DNA of 64,000 nt from Rhizobium rhizogenes NBRC 13257 (GCF_000696095.1 NZ_BAYX01000002.1:248001-312000), one strand, 5' to 3'. Positions 35,825-44,867 are shown, numbered from the stretch's first letter. A program made the numbers and translations. Notes: generated by a model not told the origin, from the sequence alone.

Positions 35825-37885
35825 TCAGGCGCCGTCCGGCTTCATGATCGTCTCCCGGAGGAAGCTGTAACCCAGGGCGATACGCGCCGCGAGGTCGCTC
35901 GACGCGCCATCGCCGCCGTGGCCGCCGGAACCGAATTCGTGGAACAGCGGATGGTGGCCGAGCTCTTCCATCCGCGCCGCGAACCGCCGCGCATGCGAAG
36001 GATGAACCCGGTCGTCATTGCTGGAGCTTTCGACATAGATCGGCGGATAGGTGAGGTCCGAGGCGGGCTTAAGATTGTGCAGCGGCGAGTAGGAGAGCAG
36101 GTAGTCGCGATCCGCCAGGTCGTCGGGATTACCATATTCGTCGATCCAGGCCTGGCCTGCGGGGAAGGTGTGGAAGCGGGTCATGTCCAGCACCGGTACC
36201 TGGCACCAGATCGCGCCGAAATCCCTAGGATAGCGGGTCAGCATCGCGCCGGTCAAAAGCCCGCCATTGCTGCCGCCATTGGCGGCGATGCGCGACGGCT
36301 TGGTATAGCCGCGAGCAACGAGATCGCGGGCGATGGCGGCAAAGTCGGCAAATGCCCTATGGCGGCCATGGCCCTTGGCGGAGCGATGCCAGTTCGGCCC
36401 GAGCTCACCGCCGCCGCGAATATAGGCCTGCACATAGGCACCCCCCTGTTCCAGCCAGCGGCCGATGACGCCGGAATAGTTGGGGCTGAGCGAGACATCG
36501 AAGCCGCCATAGCCGTAGAGCAGCACCGGCAGTTCGCCTTCTGTCCAGGTCTTCGGCAAGACCAGCCGATACGGCACCTTCGTGCCGTCCTCGGATGTGG
36601 CCTCGAGCAATTCGGAGGTCATGTCGTCGCTGTCGAAATAGGCGGGCGAGCTGGCACCCTGAATGAGTTCGAGCGGCTTCTTGCGGTTGGAAAGTTCCAG
36701 ACGATAGCAGGTTGGCGGCCGCAGGAAGCCTTCGCCATAGACCTGTAGCGTGTCGTCGCCGAGATGCAGTTCGGAATAAAGCGGCTGAAGCGCAATCGTC
36801 TCGACATCCGCCGGCAGTGGGATCTCCTGGATCTCCGCATCCGGCTTGGTCAGATCCAGGACGAAAAGACGGGGCTGCAGATTGTCGGAGACGACGAAGA
36901 CGCACCATTCGCGCATGAGAAGGAATTGCGATACGGACTGCCGCTCACTGGGCGATATCAGCACGCGCGTCGCCTCGGCGCTGATATCGCCAGCCTGGCG
37001 CGGCAAGGGCTGCAGCGCCAGAGCGCCGGCGGCGATGCGCTCATCGGTCTTGGCGAGCCAGAGGCAATAGGAATAGTTGAACTGGACGTCGATTTCCCTC
37101 GGCAGATCGATCCGCCGCAGGGAAAAATCCGGATCCTTGACGAAGACGCTGCAACTGCCGATCTCGTGGCCAGTGATGAACAGGCGGATCGGCCTGGCGG
37201 TCCCCTTCTTCGCGATGCCGGAGAGCACCGGATCGATGACCACGCAGGATCCGTAGACATCCGTATCGGCGGTGGCGTAGAGCAGCGGCGCGTTCGCCGG
37301 CGCCTGACCGCGCTTCAAGCGCCGGCCGACGCGGGGCCAGCCGGAGCGCGTCGCGGAGAGACGGTCGATCGAGCCGAAATAGGCGATCTCATCGCGGCTG
37401 AGCCAGGTTGCATGGCAACGTGCCGGCGGCGTATCGAAGCCGCCTTCGACGATGCTCTTGGCCTCGCAATCGAACTCCAGCAACCGCCCGAGATCGGAGC
37501 CGCCGTCGGAGAGGCAGATCAGCACCCTCGTTTGTTCCCAGGGGCAGGTGATCGCGCCGCGCCAGATCCAGAGTTTGTTCTCCGCCCCGCAGAAGGCGTC
37601 GAGATCGAAGATCGGCTCCCAGGGAGCGCTCGGCACCGGGTCCAGGTCGGCCGGAAGTCGCCGCCACACGCCAAGCGGATGATCCGCGCTGCGGTGAAAA
37701 TCGAACAGCCACTTGCCGCGGCGAACCGGCTGGATCAGCCGGTCCTCGCGCTCGATCATCGCCTTGATCGCCGCGCTGTCTGCCTCGAATTCGGGCGTGA
37801 CGAGAGCCCGCTCCGACTGCGCATTCCTCTCGGCGACGAATTGCAGGGTGAGGGGATCGTCGTCGTGCTCGAGATGGAGATGCAT
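35825..37885 (-). CDS. Prolyl oligopeptidase family serine peptidase (S9A)
   Basis: A 686-residue S9A peptidase of the prolyl oligopeptidase/oligopeptidase B group, which cut short peptides. The N-terminal ~400 residues form the beta-propeller, starting with HLHLEHDDDPLTLQFVAERN and containing the KWLFDFHRSADHPLGVWRR block. The alpha/beta-hydrolase part has ANGGSNGG (Ser539), SSNDDRVHPSHARRF (Asp ~625) and GSGGHGG (His656). No signal peptide is visible, so it is probably cytosolic. It stands alone between the TRAP binding protein and the deacetylase. Confidence 0.93.
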   Translation of the reverse strand: MHLHLEHDDDPLTLQFVAERNAQSERALVTPEFEADSAAIKAMIEREDRLIQPVRRGKWLFDFHRSADHPLGVWRRLPADLDPVPSAPWEPIFDLDAFCGAENKLWIWRGAITCPWEQTRVLICLSDGGSDLGRLLEFDCEAKSIVEGGFDTPPARCHATWLSRDEIAYFGSIDRLSATRSGWPRVGRRLKRGQAPANAPLLYATADTDVYGSCVVIDPVLSGIAKKGTARPIRLFITGHEIGSCSVFVKDPDFSLRRIDLPREIDVQFNYSYCLWLAKTDERIAAGALALQPLPRQAGDISAEATRVLISPSERQSVSQFLLMREWCVFVVSDNLQPRLFVLDLTKPDAEIQEIPLPADVETIALQPLYSELHLGDDTLQVYGEGFLRPPTCYRLELSNRKKPLELIQGASSPAYFDSDDMTSELLEATSEDGTKVPYRLVLPKTWTEGELPVLLYGYGGFDVSLSPNYSGVIGRWLEQGGAYVQAYIRGGGELGPNWHRSAKGHGRHRAFADFAAIARDLVARGYTKPSRIAANGGSNGGLLTGAMLTRYPRDFGAIWCQVPVLDMTRFHTFPAGQAWIDEYGNPDDLADRDYLLSYSPLHNLKPASDLTYPPIYVESSSNDDRVHPSHARRFAARMEELGHHPLFHEFGSGGHGGDGASSDLAARIALGYSFLRETIMKPDGA

Positions 37886-38006
37886 AAGATACCTGATACG
37901 CTATTGATGATGTGAATCGCATATAAACAAATCAAAATGCATCCGGAGAAGCAACCGTGCTTCTCCAAGCGCATCCCATCATACAGATTTCTGCTGTCTA
38001 TCCGCC

Positions 38007-38897
38007 TCAGCGCACCATCTTGATATCGGCCTGGGCGACCAGATCCGAAGTCGGCTTGGGGGCAGCTTTGTACTTCAGCGTCACGACCTTGTAGCCCTCT
38101 TTTTCCATGCGTGTCAGAAGGGCCGGCAGCATGGTGGCGGTGCGTTGGTGGATGTCGTGCATCAGGACGATGCCGCGCCCGCGCTTGCGCAGCTCGTTCA
38201 TGGTGCGCGCTGCGACGGCGGCGGGCGACAGGGTGAAATAGTCCTTGCTGTCGACATCCACATCCATGATCACAAGATCACGCATGGTGACGGCCGCGCG
38301 CAGGCGCCTGGAATCAGCAAGATAAGGGAAGCGGAAGAAGGGGACATCCGTGCCGACGACCTTTGCAACGGCGTTTTTGCCGCGCATGATCTCGGCCATC
38401 GCCATGTCGAAGCTCATCTTGTCGAGATCGGCATGACGGAAGGTGTGGCTGCCGATGGTTTCGCCTGCAGCAACGACCTTGAGTGCTGTCTCCGGATGCG
38501 CCTGCGCCATCTCGCCGACCATCATGAAGGTCGCCTTGACGCCGAACCTGTCGAGGGTTGCGAGAATGCGCTCCGTCTTGCCGGGGGCGGGGCCGTCATC
38601 GAAGCTCAGGATGACTTCCCTGTCGGCGAGTTTCAGCTCTTGCAGCGAGGAGACTTCCAGCGTGCGCCCGGCGAGCGTGTGAGAGCGGCCTTCGTCGCTT
38701 GTTTCTCGCGTCTCAGCATCGGTGCTCGCCCATTTGGACGGCTCCATGTCGATGGGGTCGTTGGCCTTCAACGCCTTGCGTTGCGGTTCTTCGGCGGCAA
38801 AGCTCGTCTTCAGCGAAGCCTCGCCCCCTGGCTTCGTGGCGCAACCGGCAAGGGACAGGGACACGGCAAGGCCGGCCAATAGGAGACGGTAGGTCAT
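38007..38897 (-). CDS. Lipoprotein polysaccharide deacetylase
   Basis: A 296-residue lipoprotein with the lipobox SLAGC at residues ~15-19, so it is membrane-anchored in the periplasm. The NodB-type domain starts at VILSFDDGPAPGKTERILAT (~95), with the catalytic Asp pair. The metal-binding histidines lie in TIGSHTFRHADLDKM, and FFRFPYLADSRRLRAA and RGIVLMHDIHQRTATMLPAL complete the motifs. Family members de-N-acetylate chitin, peptidoglycan or other GlcNAc polymers. The linker after the lipobox (~70 residues) is acidic and unlike known domains. The gene is monocistronic. Confidence 0.92.
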   Translation of the reverse strand: MTYRLLLAGLAVSLSLAGCATKPGGEASLKTSFAAEEPQRKALKANDPIDMEPSKWASTDAETRETSDEGRSHTLAGRTLEVSSLQELKLADREVILSFDDGPAPGKTERILATLDRFGVKATFMMVGEMAQAHPETALKVVAAGETIGSHTFRHADLDKMSFDMAMAEIMRGKNAVAKVVGTDVPFFRFPYLADSRRLRAAVTMRDLVIMDVDVDSKDYFTLSPAAVAARTMNELRKRGRGIVLMHDIHQRTATMLPALLTRMEKEGYKVVTLKYKAAPKPTSDLVAQADIKMVR

Positions 38898-38947
38898 CGG
38901 AAGCGCTCAACATATGTGATTGAATGTTGGGCGTATTTTCTCCGACT

Positions 38948-38955
38948 ATGGTTAA
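38948..38955 (-). promoter_or_regulatory. CtrA-type half-site upstream of the deacetylase
   Basis: TTAACCAT on the minus strand, 51 bp before the deacetylase start, with a related GGTTAGG five bases further. TTAACCAT is the published CtrA-type motif in rhizobia. A single 8-mer match carries modest weight. Confidence 0.4.
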
Positions 38956-39000
38956 TGATCGGTTAGGATCGGTGTGCGGCCGCCACCGGAGTCAACCGTT

Positions 39001-40890
39001 CTAACCGGCCATCGCGCTTTCATATTCCGAGGAAAGCTCGAGCCACTGCTCCTCGGCGGCGGCAAGCTTCTCCGCTGCGTCGGAGCGCTGCTTGGCCTTC
39101 TCGGCAGCCTTTGCGGGTGCCTTCTCGTAGAGCGCGGGATCCGCAAGTTCCACATCAAGCGCCTGAATCAGTTTCTCCAGCTTAGCCGTCAAGGATTCGA
39201 TTTCGTTGATCTTTTTCCGGAGCGGCGCGAGCGAAGCACGGCGGTCGGCATTGAGCTTGCGCTGATCCGCCTTCGAGACGGCATCGTCGGTGCCATTCGC
39301 CTTGGCCTTGTCGTCCCTGGCCTTGGGGCTGGCGACCACGAGGCTGCGGTATTCTTCAAGGTCGCCGTCGAAGGTGGAAACCGTGCCGTCGCGCACCAGC
39401 CAAAGCTGATCGACAGTCGCCTCGATCAGATGGCGGTCGTGCGAGATCAGGATGACGGCGCCGGAATAGTCGTTCAGCGCCTGGATCAGCGCATTGCGGC
39501 TGTCGATGTCGAGATGGTTGGTCGGTTCGTCGAGGATCAGCAGGTTCGGCGCGTCGAAGGCGGCAAGGCCCATCAGCAGCCGAGCCTTCTCACCACCGGA
39601 AAGATCCTTCACCGGCGTGTCCATCTTCTCGGTCGCAAGCCCCATCTGCGCGACGCGGGCGCGCACCTTCGGTTCCGGCGCGTCGGGCATGCGGCGGCGC
39701 ACATGTTCGACGGCGGTCTGGTTCGGCACGAGGTCGTCGAGCTGATGCTGCGCGAAGAAGCCGATCTTCAGGTTCGGCGCGAGCTTCACGTCGCCGCTAT
39801 CGGCATCGAGACGGCCGGAGACGAATTTGGCGAAGGTGGATTTGCCGTTGCCGTTCGAGCCGAGGAGTGCGATGCGATCGTCGGCGTCGATGCGCAGGTT
39901 GAGGCGCTTGAGGATCGGCTTGCCGGGCTCGTAGCCGACAGCACCTCCGGTGACGGCGATGATCGGCGATGCCGCCTGCTTTTCCGGCTCGGGAAAGCTG
40001 AAGCCCATCACATGATCTTCGATGACGGCGGCGACCGTGCCCATGCGCTCCAGCGCCTTGACGCGCGACTGCGCCTGCCGCGCCTTCGTTGCCTTGGCCT
40101 TGAAGCGGTCGATGAAGCTCTGCAGGTGCTTGCGCGCCGCATCGTTTTTGGCCTTGGCCTTGTTCTGCAGCTCGTCGGCCTCCGCCTTCTGCCGCTCGAA
40201 CTGGTCGTAGGAGCCGCGATAGAAGGTGAGCTTCTTCTGGTCGAGATGGACGATGGCGTTGACGGCCGTGTTCAGCAGATCGCGGTCATGCGAGATGATG
40301 ATGACCGTGTGCGGGTAGCGGCGGATATAGTCTTCGAGCCAGAGCGTGCCTTCAAGATCGAGATAGTTGGTCGGTTCGTCGAGCAGCAGCAGATCCGGCT
40401 CGGAGAACAGCACGGCCGCAAGCGCCACGCGCATGCGCCAGCCGCCGGAAAAGGAAGAGGCGGGGCGGTGCTGCGCCTCATGGTCGAAGCCGAGACCGGC
40501 CAGAATGCTGGCGGCGCGCGCTTCGGCCGAATGAGCACCGATATCGGCAAGCCGGGTCTGGATGTCAGCGATGCGGTGCGGATCGGTCGCCGTCTCGGCC
40601 TCTGCCAGCAGGGCAGTGCGCTCCTTGTCGGCTTTCAGCACGATCTCGATCAGTGGCTCTTCCGTACCCGGCGCTTCCTGTGCCACCTGGCCGATGCGGG
40701 CGTTACGCGGGATCGCGACCGATCCGCTCTCAGCGGCGAAATCGCCGGTGATCACCCGGAACAGTGTCGATTTGCCGGCGCCATTCTTGCCGACAAGCCC
40801 AGCTTTTGTGCCCGCCGGAAGCGTCACGTTGGCATGGTCGATGAGAAGACGGCCGGCAATGCGGGCGGAAAGGTCGGAAATCGAAATCAT
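39001..40890 (-). CDS. ABC-F family ATP-binding protein
   Basis: A 629-residue protein with two ABC ATPase domains and no membrane segments, so an ABC-F factor that acts on the ribosome rather than a transporter. Domain 1 has Walker A GKNGAGKST (~residue 34) and SGGWRMRVALAA. A linker (roughly 240-320) carries the Lys/Ala-rich arm. Domain 2 has LGSNGNGKSTFA and LSGGEKARLL. A charged coiled-coil C-terminus (KADQRKLNADRRASLAPLRK onward) follows. It looks closest to the YheS/Uup kind; I do not choose between them. Confidence 0.92.
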   Translation of the reverse strand: MISISDLSARIAGRLLIDHANVTLPAGTKAGLVGKNGAGKSTLFRVITGDFAAESGSVAIPRNARIGQVAQEAPGTEEPLIEIVLKADKERTALLAEAETATDPHRIADIQTRLADIGAHSAEARAASILAGLGFDHEAQHRPASSFSGGWRMRVALAAVLFSEPDLLLLDEPTNYLDLEGTLWLEDYIRRYPHTVIIISHDRDLLNTAVNAIVHLDQKKLTFYRGSYDQFERQKAEADELQNKAKAKNDAARKHLQSFIDRFKAKATKARQAQSRVKALERMGTVAAVIEDHVMGFSFPEPEKQAASPIIAVTGGAVGYEPGKPILKRLNLRIDADDRIALLGSNGNGKSTFAKFVSGRLDADSGDVKLAPNLKIGFFAQHQLDDLVPNQTAVEHVRRRMPDAPEPKVRARVAQMGLATEKMDTPVKDLSGGEKARLLMGLAAFDAPNLLILDEPTNHLDIDSRNALIQALNDYSGAVILISHDRHLIEATVDQLWLVRDGTVSTFDGDLEEYRSLVVASPKARDDKAKANGTDDAVSKADQRKLNADRRASLAPLRKKINEIESLTAKLEKLIQALDVELADPALYEKAPAKAAEKAKQRSDAAEKLAAAEEQWLELSSEYESAMAG

Positions 40891-40939
40891 GGCGCGGTTT
40901 TGGCGGAACTCCGCGCTGAAGGCAAGAGCTGGAAAGCCC

Positions 40940-41446
40940 TTAGGCGAGGGTGTTGCGTACTTGCACCGGGAGGTTGGCGCAGTCTCGCAGCCGCTCGGTC
41001 AGCTCGGTCTCGTAAAGCAGCAGATTGCTGAGCGAGGCGTTAAGACAGTCCATGGCGTCGTCGGCCGGCGCCGCCGCGTCGATCTCGCGGGTGAAACGCT
41101 GTTTTTTCCTCAGCCCTTCAGCCAGTTGATTGGCCACTTCGCGCAGCATCTCGGCCGCATCACTCTCGGATTTCCGGGCGACCAGGCCGCAATGGCTGAC
41201 GAGGTGATGTTTCAAGCCGATATCGTCGAGTTTGGTTTGCGACGGGGCAGGGCCGAGGGACGCGATCTCGCTGGCGATCCCGCGATCATGGCCGTAAAGC
41301 GCCTCATGGAAGAGCTGGTAGTTGCGCGGCAGGCTTTTGACCTTCAGCTTGGCCATATGACGGCCGATTGTCTCAAGCTCGGTTTCCGCCTCGCCATTGT
41401 CATCGTCGATGGAATATGCCGAAACATTTGCCTTCGAACTCTTCAT
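40940..41446 (-). CDS. Stand-alone domain like the N-terminus of rhizobial diguanylate cyclases
   Basis: A 168-residue soluble protein without signal or membrane segment. The part IGRHMAKLKVKSLPRNYQLF followed by HEALYGHDRGIASEIASLG resembles the N-terminal regulatory region that precedes GGDEF domains in many rhizobial proteins. Residues 75-168 are mainly helical with a heptad-like LREVANQLAEGLRKKQRFTR stretch, but no GGDEF or EAL sequence follows, because the frame ends at ALA-stop. It could regulate a cyclase in trans or be a remnant. It is 49 bp before the ABC-F gene on the same strand. Confidence 0.7.
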   Translation of the reverse strand: MKSSKANVSAYSIDDDNGEAETELETIGRHMAKLKVKSLPRNYQLFHEALYGHDRGIASEIASLGPAPSQTKLDDIGLKHHLVSHCGLVARKSESDAAEMLREVANQLAEGLRKKQRFTREIDAAAPADDAMDCLNASLSNLLLYETELTERLRDCANLPVQVRNTLA

Positions 41447-41609
41447 GCCTGCTCTCTAATTTGCCACCCGGCTGATATATCTCTCCAATTTGCAGGCTCG
41501 CAGGTTAAGGCAACATGAACGAAACGTCTTATCGGCGTGATCTTGCATCAAAATTAGACGGCATGACAATGCGCGGCTGCAATCGGGTGCCGATGGCTCG
41601 CGTGTGACT

Positions 41610-42119
41610 TTACATCCAGCGTCTTCCTTCTCCGCGCAGGAAGTAGATCAGGTCGAGTTCCAGCGACGGTTTGCCCAAGGCTGTCAGCGTCATGTGACAT
41701 TGGCCGCGGTGATGGGTCTGATGGTTGAAGAACTGTGCGACCGCGGCTCTCAACGGATGGGTAATGGCGCCCGGCCGGGTGACCGGTGAATAGGTGATGT
41801 CTGCTGCAAGCCGGGCATCGTCGAGTGTTTCGACCCAATCGATGATACGCTGGTCCTCGGCCGCGCGCGCGGCACGGAGATCGGCGAGAGCGTCATGCGG
41901 AATGGCGTTCAGTATCGCCGCGGCCTCGCCGGTGCCTGTGAAACGGTGCATCCACATGCGGTCTGCGACCAGCAGATGGTTGAGCGTGTTGCGCAAGGAG
42001 CCGAAGAAGGCGCCGCGGTTTTCGTGAAATTCCGCATCGCTGAGCTGAGCAGCCGCATCATATAGCAGGGTATTGGCCCAGCGATTGTAGTGGGCAAACA
42101 TTCCGAAGTGTCTGAGCAT
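41610..42119 (-). CDS. DinB family protein
   Basis: A 169-residue DinB/YfiT-like four-helix protein. It has the conserved MFAHYNRWANTLLYDAAAQL start, the metal-binding His in RNTLNHLLVADRMWMHRFTG (~47) and the late pair in FFNHQTHHRGQCHMTLTALG (~137-141). Members bind a metal and often act in thiol-dependent or stress chemistry; this one's role is unknown. I use the ATG at 42119, preceded by GGAGGAG; the frame opens further to 42170. It is monocistronic. Confidence 0.9.
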   Translation of the reverse strand: MLRHFGMFAHYNRWANTLLYDAAAQLSDAEFHENRGAFFGSLRNTLNHLLVADRMWMHRFTGTGEAAAILNAIPHDALADLRAARAAEDQRIIDWVETLDDARLAADITYSPVTRPGAITHPLRAAVAQFFNHQTHHRGQCHMTLTALGKPSLELDLIYFLRGEGRRWM

Positions 42120-42347
42120 ATTGGTTCTCCTCCGCGAGCTTTGCGGCAAGCCTAGAATAAAATTGAGCAAATGAGACTGATGGCATCAACGAAATTTGCT
42201 GATGGGATTGTCGTTCCTCCGCCAACCTGCCTCCGAATCGCCTCTCCAGACTGTGACAGCGGCGTGAAATTGGCGCATGCCCCTTGTTTTCAGGCTGTGG
42301 GGCGGGTAAAGACCGCCCACTTTTCTCTGAATACAAGGAATTGACCC

Positions 42348-42770
42348 ATGGCGATTGAACGCACTTTTTCGATGATCAAGCCGGACGCAACCAAGCGTAA
42401 CCTGACTGGCGCCATCACCAAGATTTTTGAAGACAATGGCCTGCGCGTCATCGCTTCCAAGCGCGTCTGGATGAGCAAGCGCGAGGCCGAAGGCTTCTAC
42501 GCCGTTCACAAGGAACGTCCTTTCTTCGGCGAACTCGTCGACGGCATGACCTCCGGCCCGACCGTCGTTCAGGTCCTGGAAGGCGAAGGCGCCATCCTGA
42601 AGAACCGCGAAATCATGGGTGCTACCAACCCGGCCAACGCCGCTGAAGGCACGATCCGCAAGATCCACGCCCTGTCGATCGGCGAAAATTCCGTTCATGG
42701 CTCCGACGCTCCGGAAACTGCTGCCGTCGAAATCGCCTACTGGTTCTCCGAAACCGAAATCGTCGGCTGA
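42348..42770 (+). CDS. ndk: Nucleoside diphosphate kinase
   Basis: Ndk transfers phosphate from ATP to nucleoside diphosphates and balances the NTP pools. The 140-residue product has [18 protein letters not shown], the active-site block in [18 protein letters not shown], and the catalytic histidine in [16 protein letters not shown]. The length is normal. Its leader contains a GGGCGG / CCGCCC hairpin about 30 bp before the start, which may affect mRNA stability, and a clear terminator follows. Confidence 0.98.
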   Translation: MAIERTFSMIKPDATKRNLTGAITKIFEDNGLRVIASKRVWMSKREAEGFYAVHKERPFFGELVDGMTSGPTVVQVLEGEGAILKNREIMGATNPANAAEGTIRKIHALSIGENSVHGSDAPETAAVEIAYWFSETEIVG

Positions 42771-42813
42771 ATCAGTCACTCAGCCTGCGCGCTGAAGAGA
42801 CTGAATTGATTGA

Positions 42814-42846
42814 GAAAAAGCCGGGGCCTTGCGCTCCGGCTTTTTC
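42814..42846. terminator. Terminator shared by ndk and the convergent lipoprotein
   Basis: GAAAAAGCCGG pairs with CCGGCTTTTTC around an 11-nt loop. It lies 44 bp after ndk and overlaps the stop of the convergent lipoprotein gene at 42845, so it can end both. Confidence 0.85.
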
Positions 42847-43354
42847 ATGCCGGGCAGGCGGTATCGTGCCCATAGTCGACGCTGCCGTCGCTTTTGAAGA
42901 CATCCGGATTTTCCGTGTAGACCGGGCCGACGACAAGCGGCTTCGTCGGCAGCACGGTCTGGTCGAGGTCGGATTTCACCTCGGTCTTGATGGTCTGGAT
43001 CGTCTTGTCGCTGGCATCGACCAGCCTGATCGAGACAGAATAGGGGCGATCCTTGCGCACACAGCGCAGATCCGGGCTCTCGAGCGTGATCTTGTCCCAG
43101 AACGCAAAGATCTTCTGCCGCACCACCAGGGGATCGCCACCCGCCGGATTTTCGAATTCCGCAACCGCCGTCGTCCCTTCCGGGATCGGCGCGATCTTCT
43201 TCAGGGTGATCATGTAGCTCGCGGTCGCGACGCGATAGTTGAAGACGAAGAGCCGGCCGCTGAGTTCGGTCGGGCCGCTTTCCGGCTCTCGCTGACAGCC
43301 GGCAATGGTGAGCCCGGCGATTGCCGCCATCAAAACGATCGTTCCGGTCCTCAT
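42845..43354 (-). CDS. Conserved lipoprotein of unknown function
   Basis: A 169-residue protein with a lipoprotein signal: a hydrophobic stretch IVLMAAIAGLTIAGC gives Cys at residue ~20. The mature part is mainly beta-like, with two further cysteines (DLRCVRKDRPY and HDTACPA) that may form a disulfide, and no enzyme motif. The ATG at 43354 has AGGAGGAG in front and overlaps the stop of the CGNR regulator gene by 4 nt, so both are translated from one message. I do not know its role. The frame upstream of 43354 is regulator coding sequence. Confidence 0.82.
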   Translation of the reverse strand: MRTGTIVLMAAIAGLTIAGCQREPESGPTELSGRLFVFNYRVATASYMITLKKIAPIPEGTTAVAEFENPAGGDPLVVRQKIFAFWDKITLESPDLRCVRKDRPYSVSIRLVDASDKTIQTIKTEVKSDLDQTVLPTKPLVVGPVYTENPDVFKSDGSVDYGHDTACPA

Positions 43355-43902
43355 GGCGTGCTCTCCTCCTTTTTGCGGCGATAATGCCGGCTCGCCTTGG
43401 CGCGGTTGCCGCAGACCGCCATGTCGCACCAGGCCCGGCTCTTGTTTTTGCTGCGGTCGATGAACAGCCAGCCGCAGTTGCGGCAGATCTTCATGCGCTC
43501 GGGGTCTGGCATCGCGATCAGCCGCAAGGTGGAATAGACCGTCGCGGCATCGAGCCCATCGGGAGAGGCAGCTTGCCTCAGCACTTTCGATAGCGCTTCC
43601 AGCAAATCGGCCAGTAGCGCATCGGCACCGCGATCAAGGACACGGGCGCGGAAATAGCGGTCTATTGTTTCGCGGAGTGCGATGAAGTCAGGTCTGTTTT
43701 CCAGCCGTACCGGTAGGATGTCATCGAACAGCGCTCGCTCGGCGCAGAAATTCGCGGCTGCCTTTGGAAAACTCTCCATCTGCCCCGGCGCCTCGAAGCG
43801 GTCGGTGCGCCGCTCGTCGTCATGGCGCAGAATGACGCTGTTGGCGACATCCAGCGCCAGCGCGCCACCGGAAAAACGATGTGGAGTCCAGGAAAAGCTC
43901 AT
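43351..43902 (-). CDS. CGNR zinc-finger regulator
   Basis: A 183-residue protein with an N-terminal ABATE-like domain (about 1-130) and a C-terminal CGNR zinc finger. The finger reads KICRNCGWLFIDRSKNKSR followed by AWCDMAVCGNRAKASRHYRR, with four cysteines for zinc. The family is regarded as stress- or metabolite-responsive transcription regulators. The ATG at 43902 is only 10 bp from a 28-bp palindrome and lacks a clear ribosome site. A TATAAT (43909-43914) eight bases upstream suggests a leaderless or very short-leader message, likely autoregulated. Confidence 0.88.
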   Translation of the reverse strand: MSFSWTPHRFSGGALALDVANSVILRHDDERRTDRFEAPGQMESFPKAAANFCAERALFDDILPVRLENRPDFIALRETIDRYFRARVLDRGADALLADLLEALSKVLRQAASPDGLDAATVYSTLRLIAMPDPERMKICRNCGWLFIDRSKNKSRAWCDMAVCGNRAKASRHYRRKKEESTP

Positions 43903-43912
43903 GCCGAAATTA

Positions 43913-43940
43913 TAACTGGTAAAATTGGTTTTACCAGTTA
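43913..43940. promoter_or_regulatory. Perfect 12-bp inverted repeat, probable CGNR operator
   Basis: TAACTGGTAAAA-ttgg-TTTTACCAGTTA is a perfect inverted repeat between the divergent CGNR regulator and the LivH-type permease. A further partial copy, TTTACCAACTGGT, follows at 43944-43956. It overlaps the likely regulator -10 and lies 26 bp before the permease start. Confidence 0.85.
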
Positions 43941-43966
43941 CTATTTACCAACTGGTCGGAGGATCA

Positions 43967-44863
43967 ATGGCCTATCTCCTGCAGCAACTGGCGAATGCCG
44001 TTCCGCTCGCCGCGCTCTATGCGGCGCTGGCCTTCGGCTATGCCATTGCTTTTGGGGTGATGAAGCGGGCCGATATCACCTATGGGGCGCTCTTTGCCTT
44101 TGCCGGCCAGATGCTGGTCCTGTTCACTGACGTCGGCTATACGAGGCTCATCCTGATCCTGCCGGCGGCTCTTGCTTTCGGTGCTGCCATCGCGGCTTTC
44201 TATACCTTGGGAACAAGCCTTCTCGTCGGCCGCGCGATCATGCTGCCGCTGTCGCGCAAGTCGCCGAACACGGTGATCGTTGCGGCTCTCGGCATGATGA
44301 TCATCCTGATGGAGACGGCGCGGCTTGCCTCCAATACGCGCGGCATCTGGCTGCCGCCTTTCCTGAACGATATGATCGTGTTCTGGGACAGCGGCGATTT
44401 CCGCGTCACGCTCACCAAGATCCAGCTCATCAACACGGCGCTGATGGTCCTGATGATCCTCGGTGGAGCCTATGTGCTTAGATATACCGGATGGGGCCGT
44501 ATCTGGCGGGCGGTGACGGATGATGCGCTGGCCGCCGAGCTTTGCGGCACAAGCGCCAATCGCGTCTTTCTTCTGGCCTATGTCGCCTCCGCCCTGGTCG
44601 CGACCGTCTGCGGCCTGCTCGCGACGTCCTATTACGGCACGATGGATTTCGGCGCTGGGCTGATGTTCGGGCTGAAGGTGCTGCTGATCGCCGCTGTCGG
44701 CGGCTATTCCGATCCGCTGAAATCGGCGGGTGGGGCGGCACTGCTTGGCCTGTTCGAGACCTTGTGGGGCGCCTATGGCCCGTTCCTGTGGCGTGATTTC
44801 GTGATCTTCTCGCTGCTGGTCCTGCTGCTGGTGCTGAGCCGGCGCGAGCGCGTGGCTCCCTGA
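43967..44863 (+). CDS. LivH-type branched-chain amino acid ABC permease, orphan
   Basis: A 298-residue LivH-family permease with about eight membrane segments. GVMKRADITYGALFAFAGQM and GLKVLLIAAVGGYSDPLKSA are typical of the family. LivH normally works with LivM, two ATPases (LivG, LivF) and a binding protein, none of which is in this window, so it is an orphan here or borrows other subunits. The ATG at 43967 has CGGAGGA upstream; the frame is open to 43925 across the operator and should not be used. It faces the CGNR regulator across the operator. Confidence 0.88.
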   Translation: MAYLLQQLANAVPLAALYAALAFGYAIAFGVMKRADITYGALFAFAGQMLVLFTDVGYTRLILILPAALAFGAAIAAFYTLGTSLLVGRAIMLPLSRKSPNTVIVAALGMMIILMETARLASNTRGIWLPPFLNDMIVFWDSGDFRVTLTKIQLINTALMVLMILGGAYVLRYTGWGRIWRAVTDDALAAELCGTSANRVFLLAYVASALVATVCGLLATSYYGTMDFGAGLMFGLKVLLIAAVGGYSDPLKSAGGAALLGLFETLWGAYGPFLWRDFVIFSLLVLLLVLSRRERVAP

Positions 44864-44867
44864 GAGC

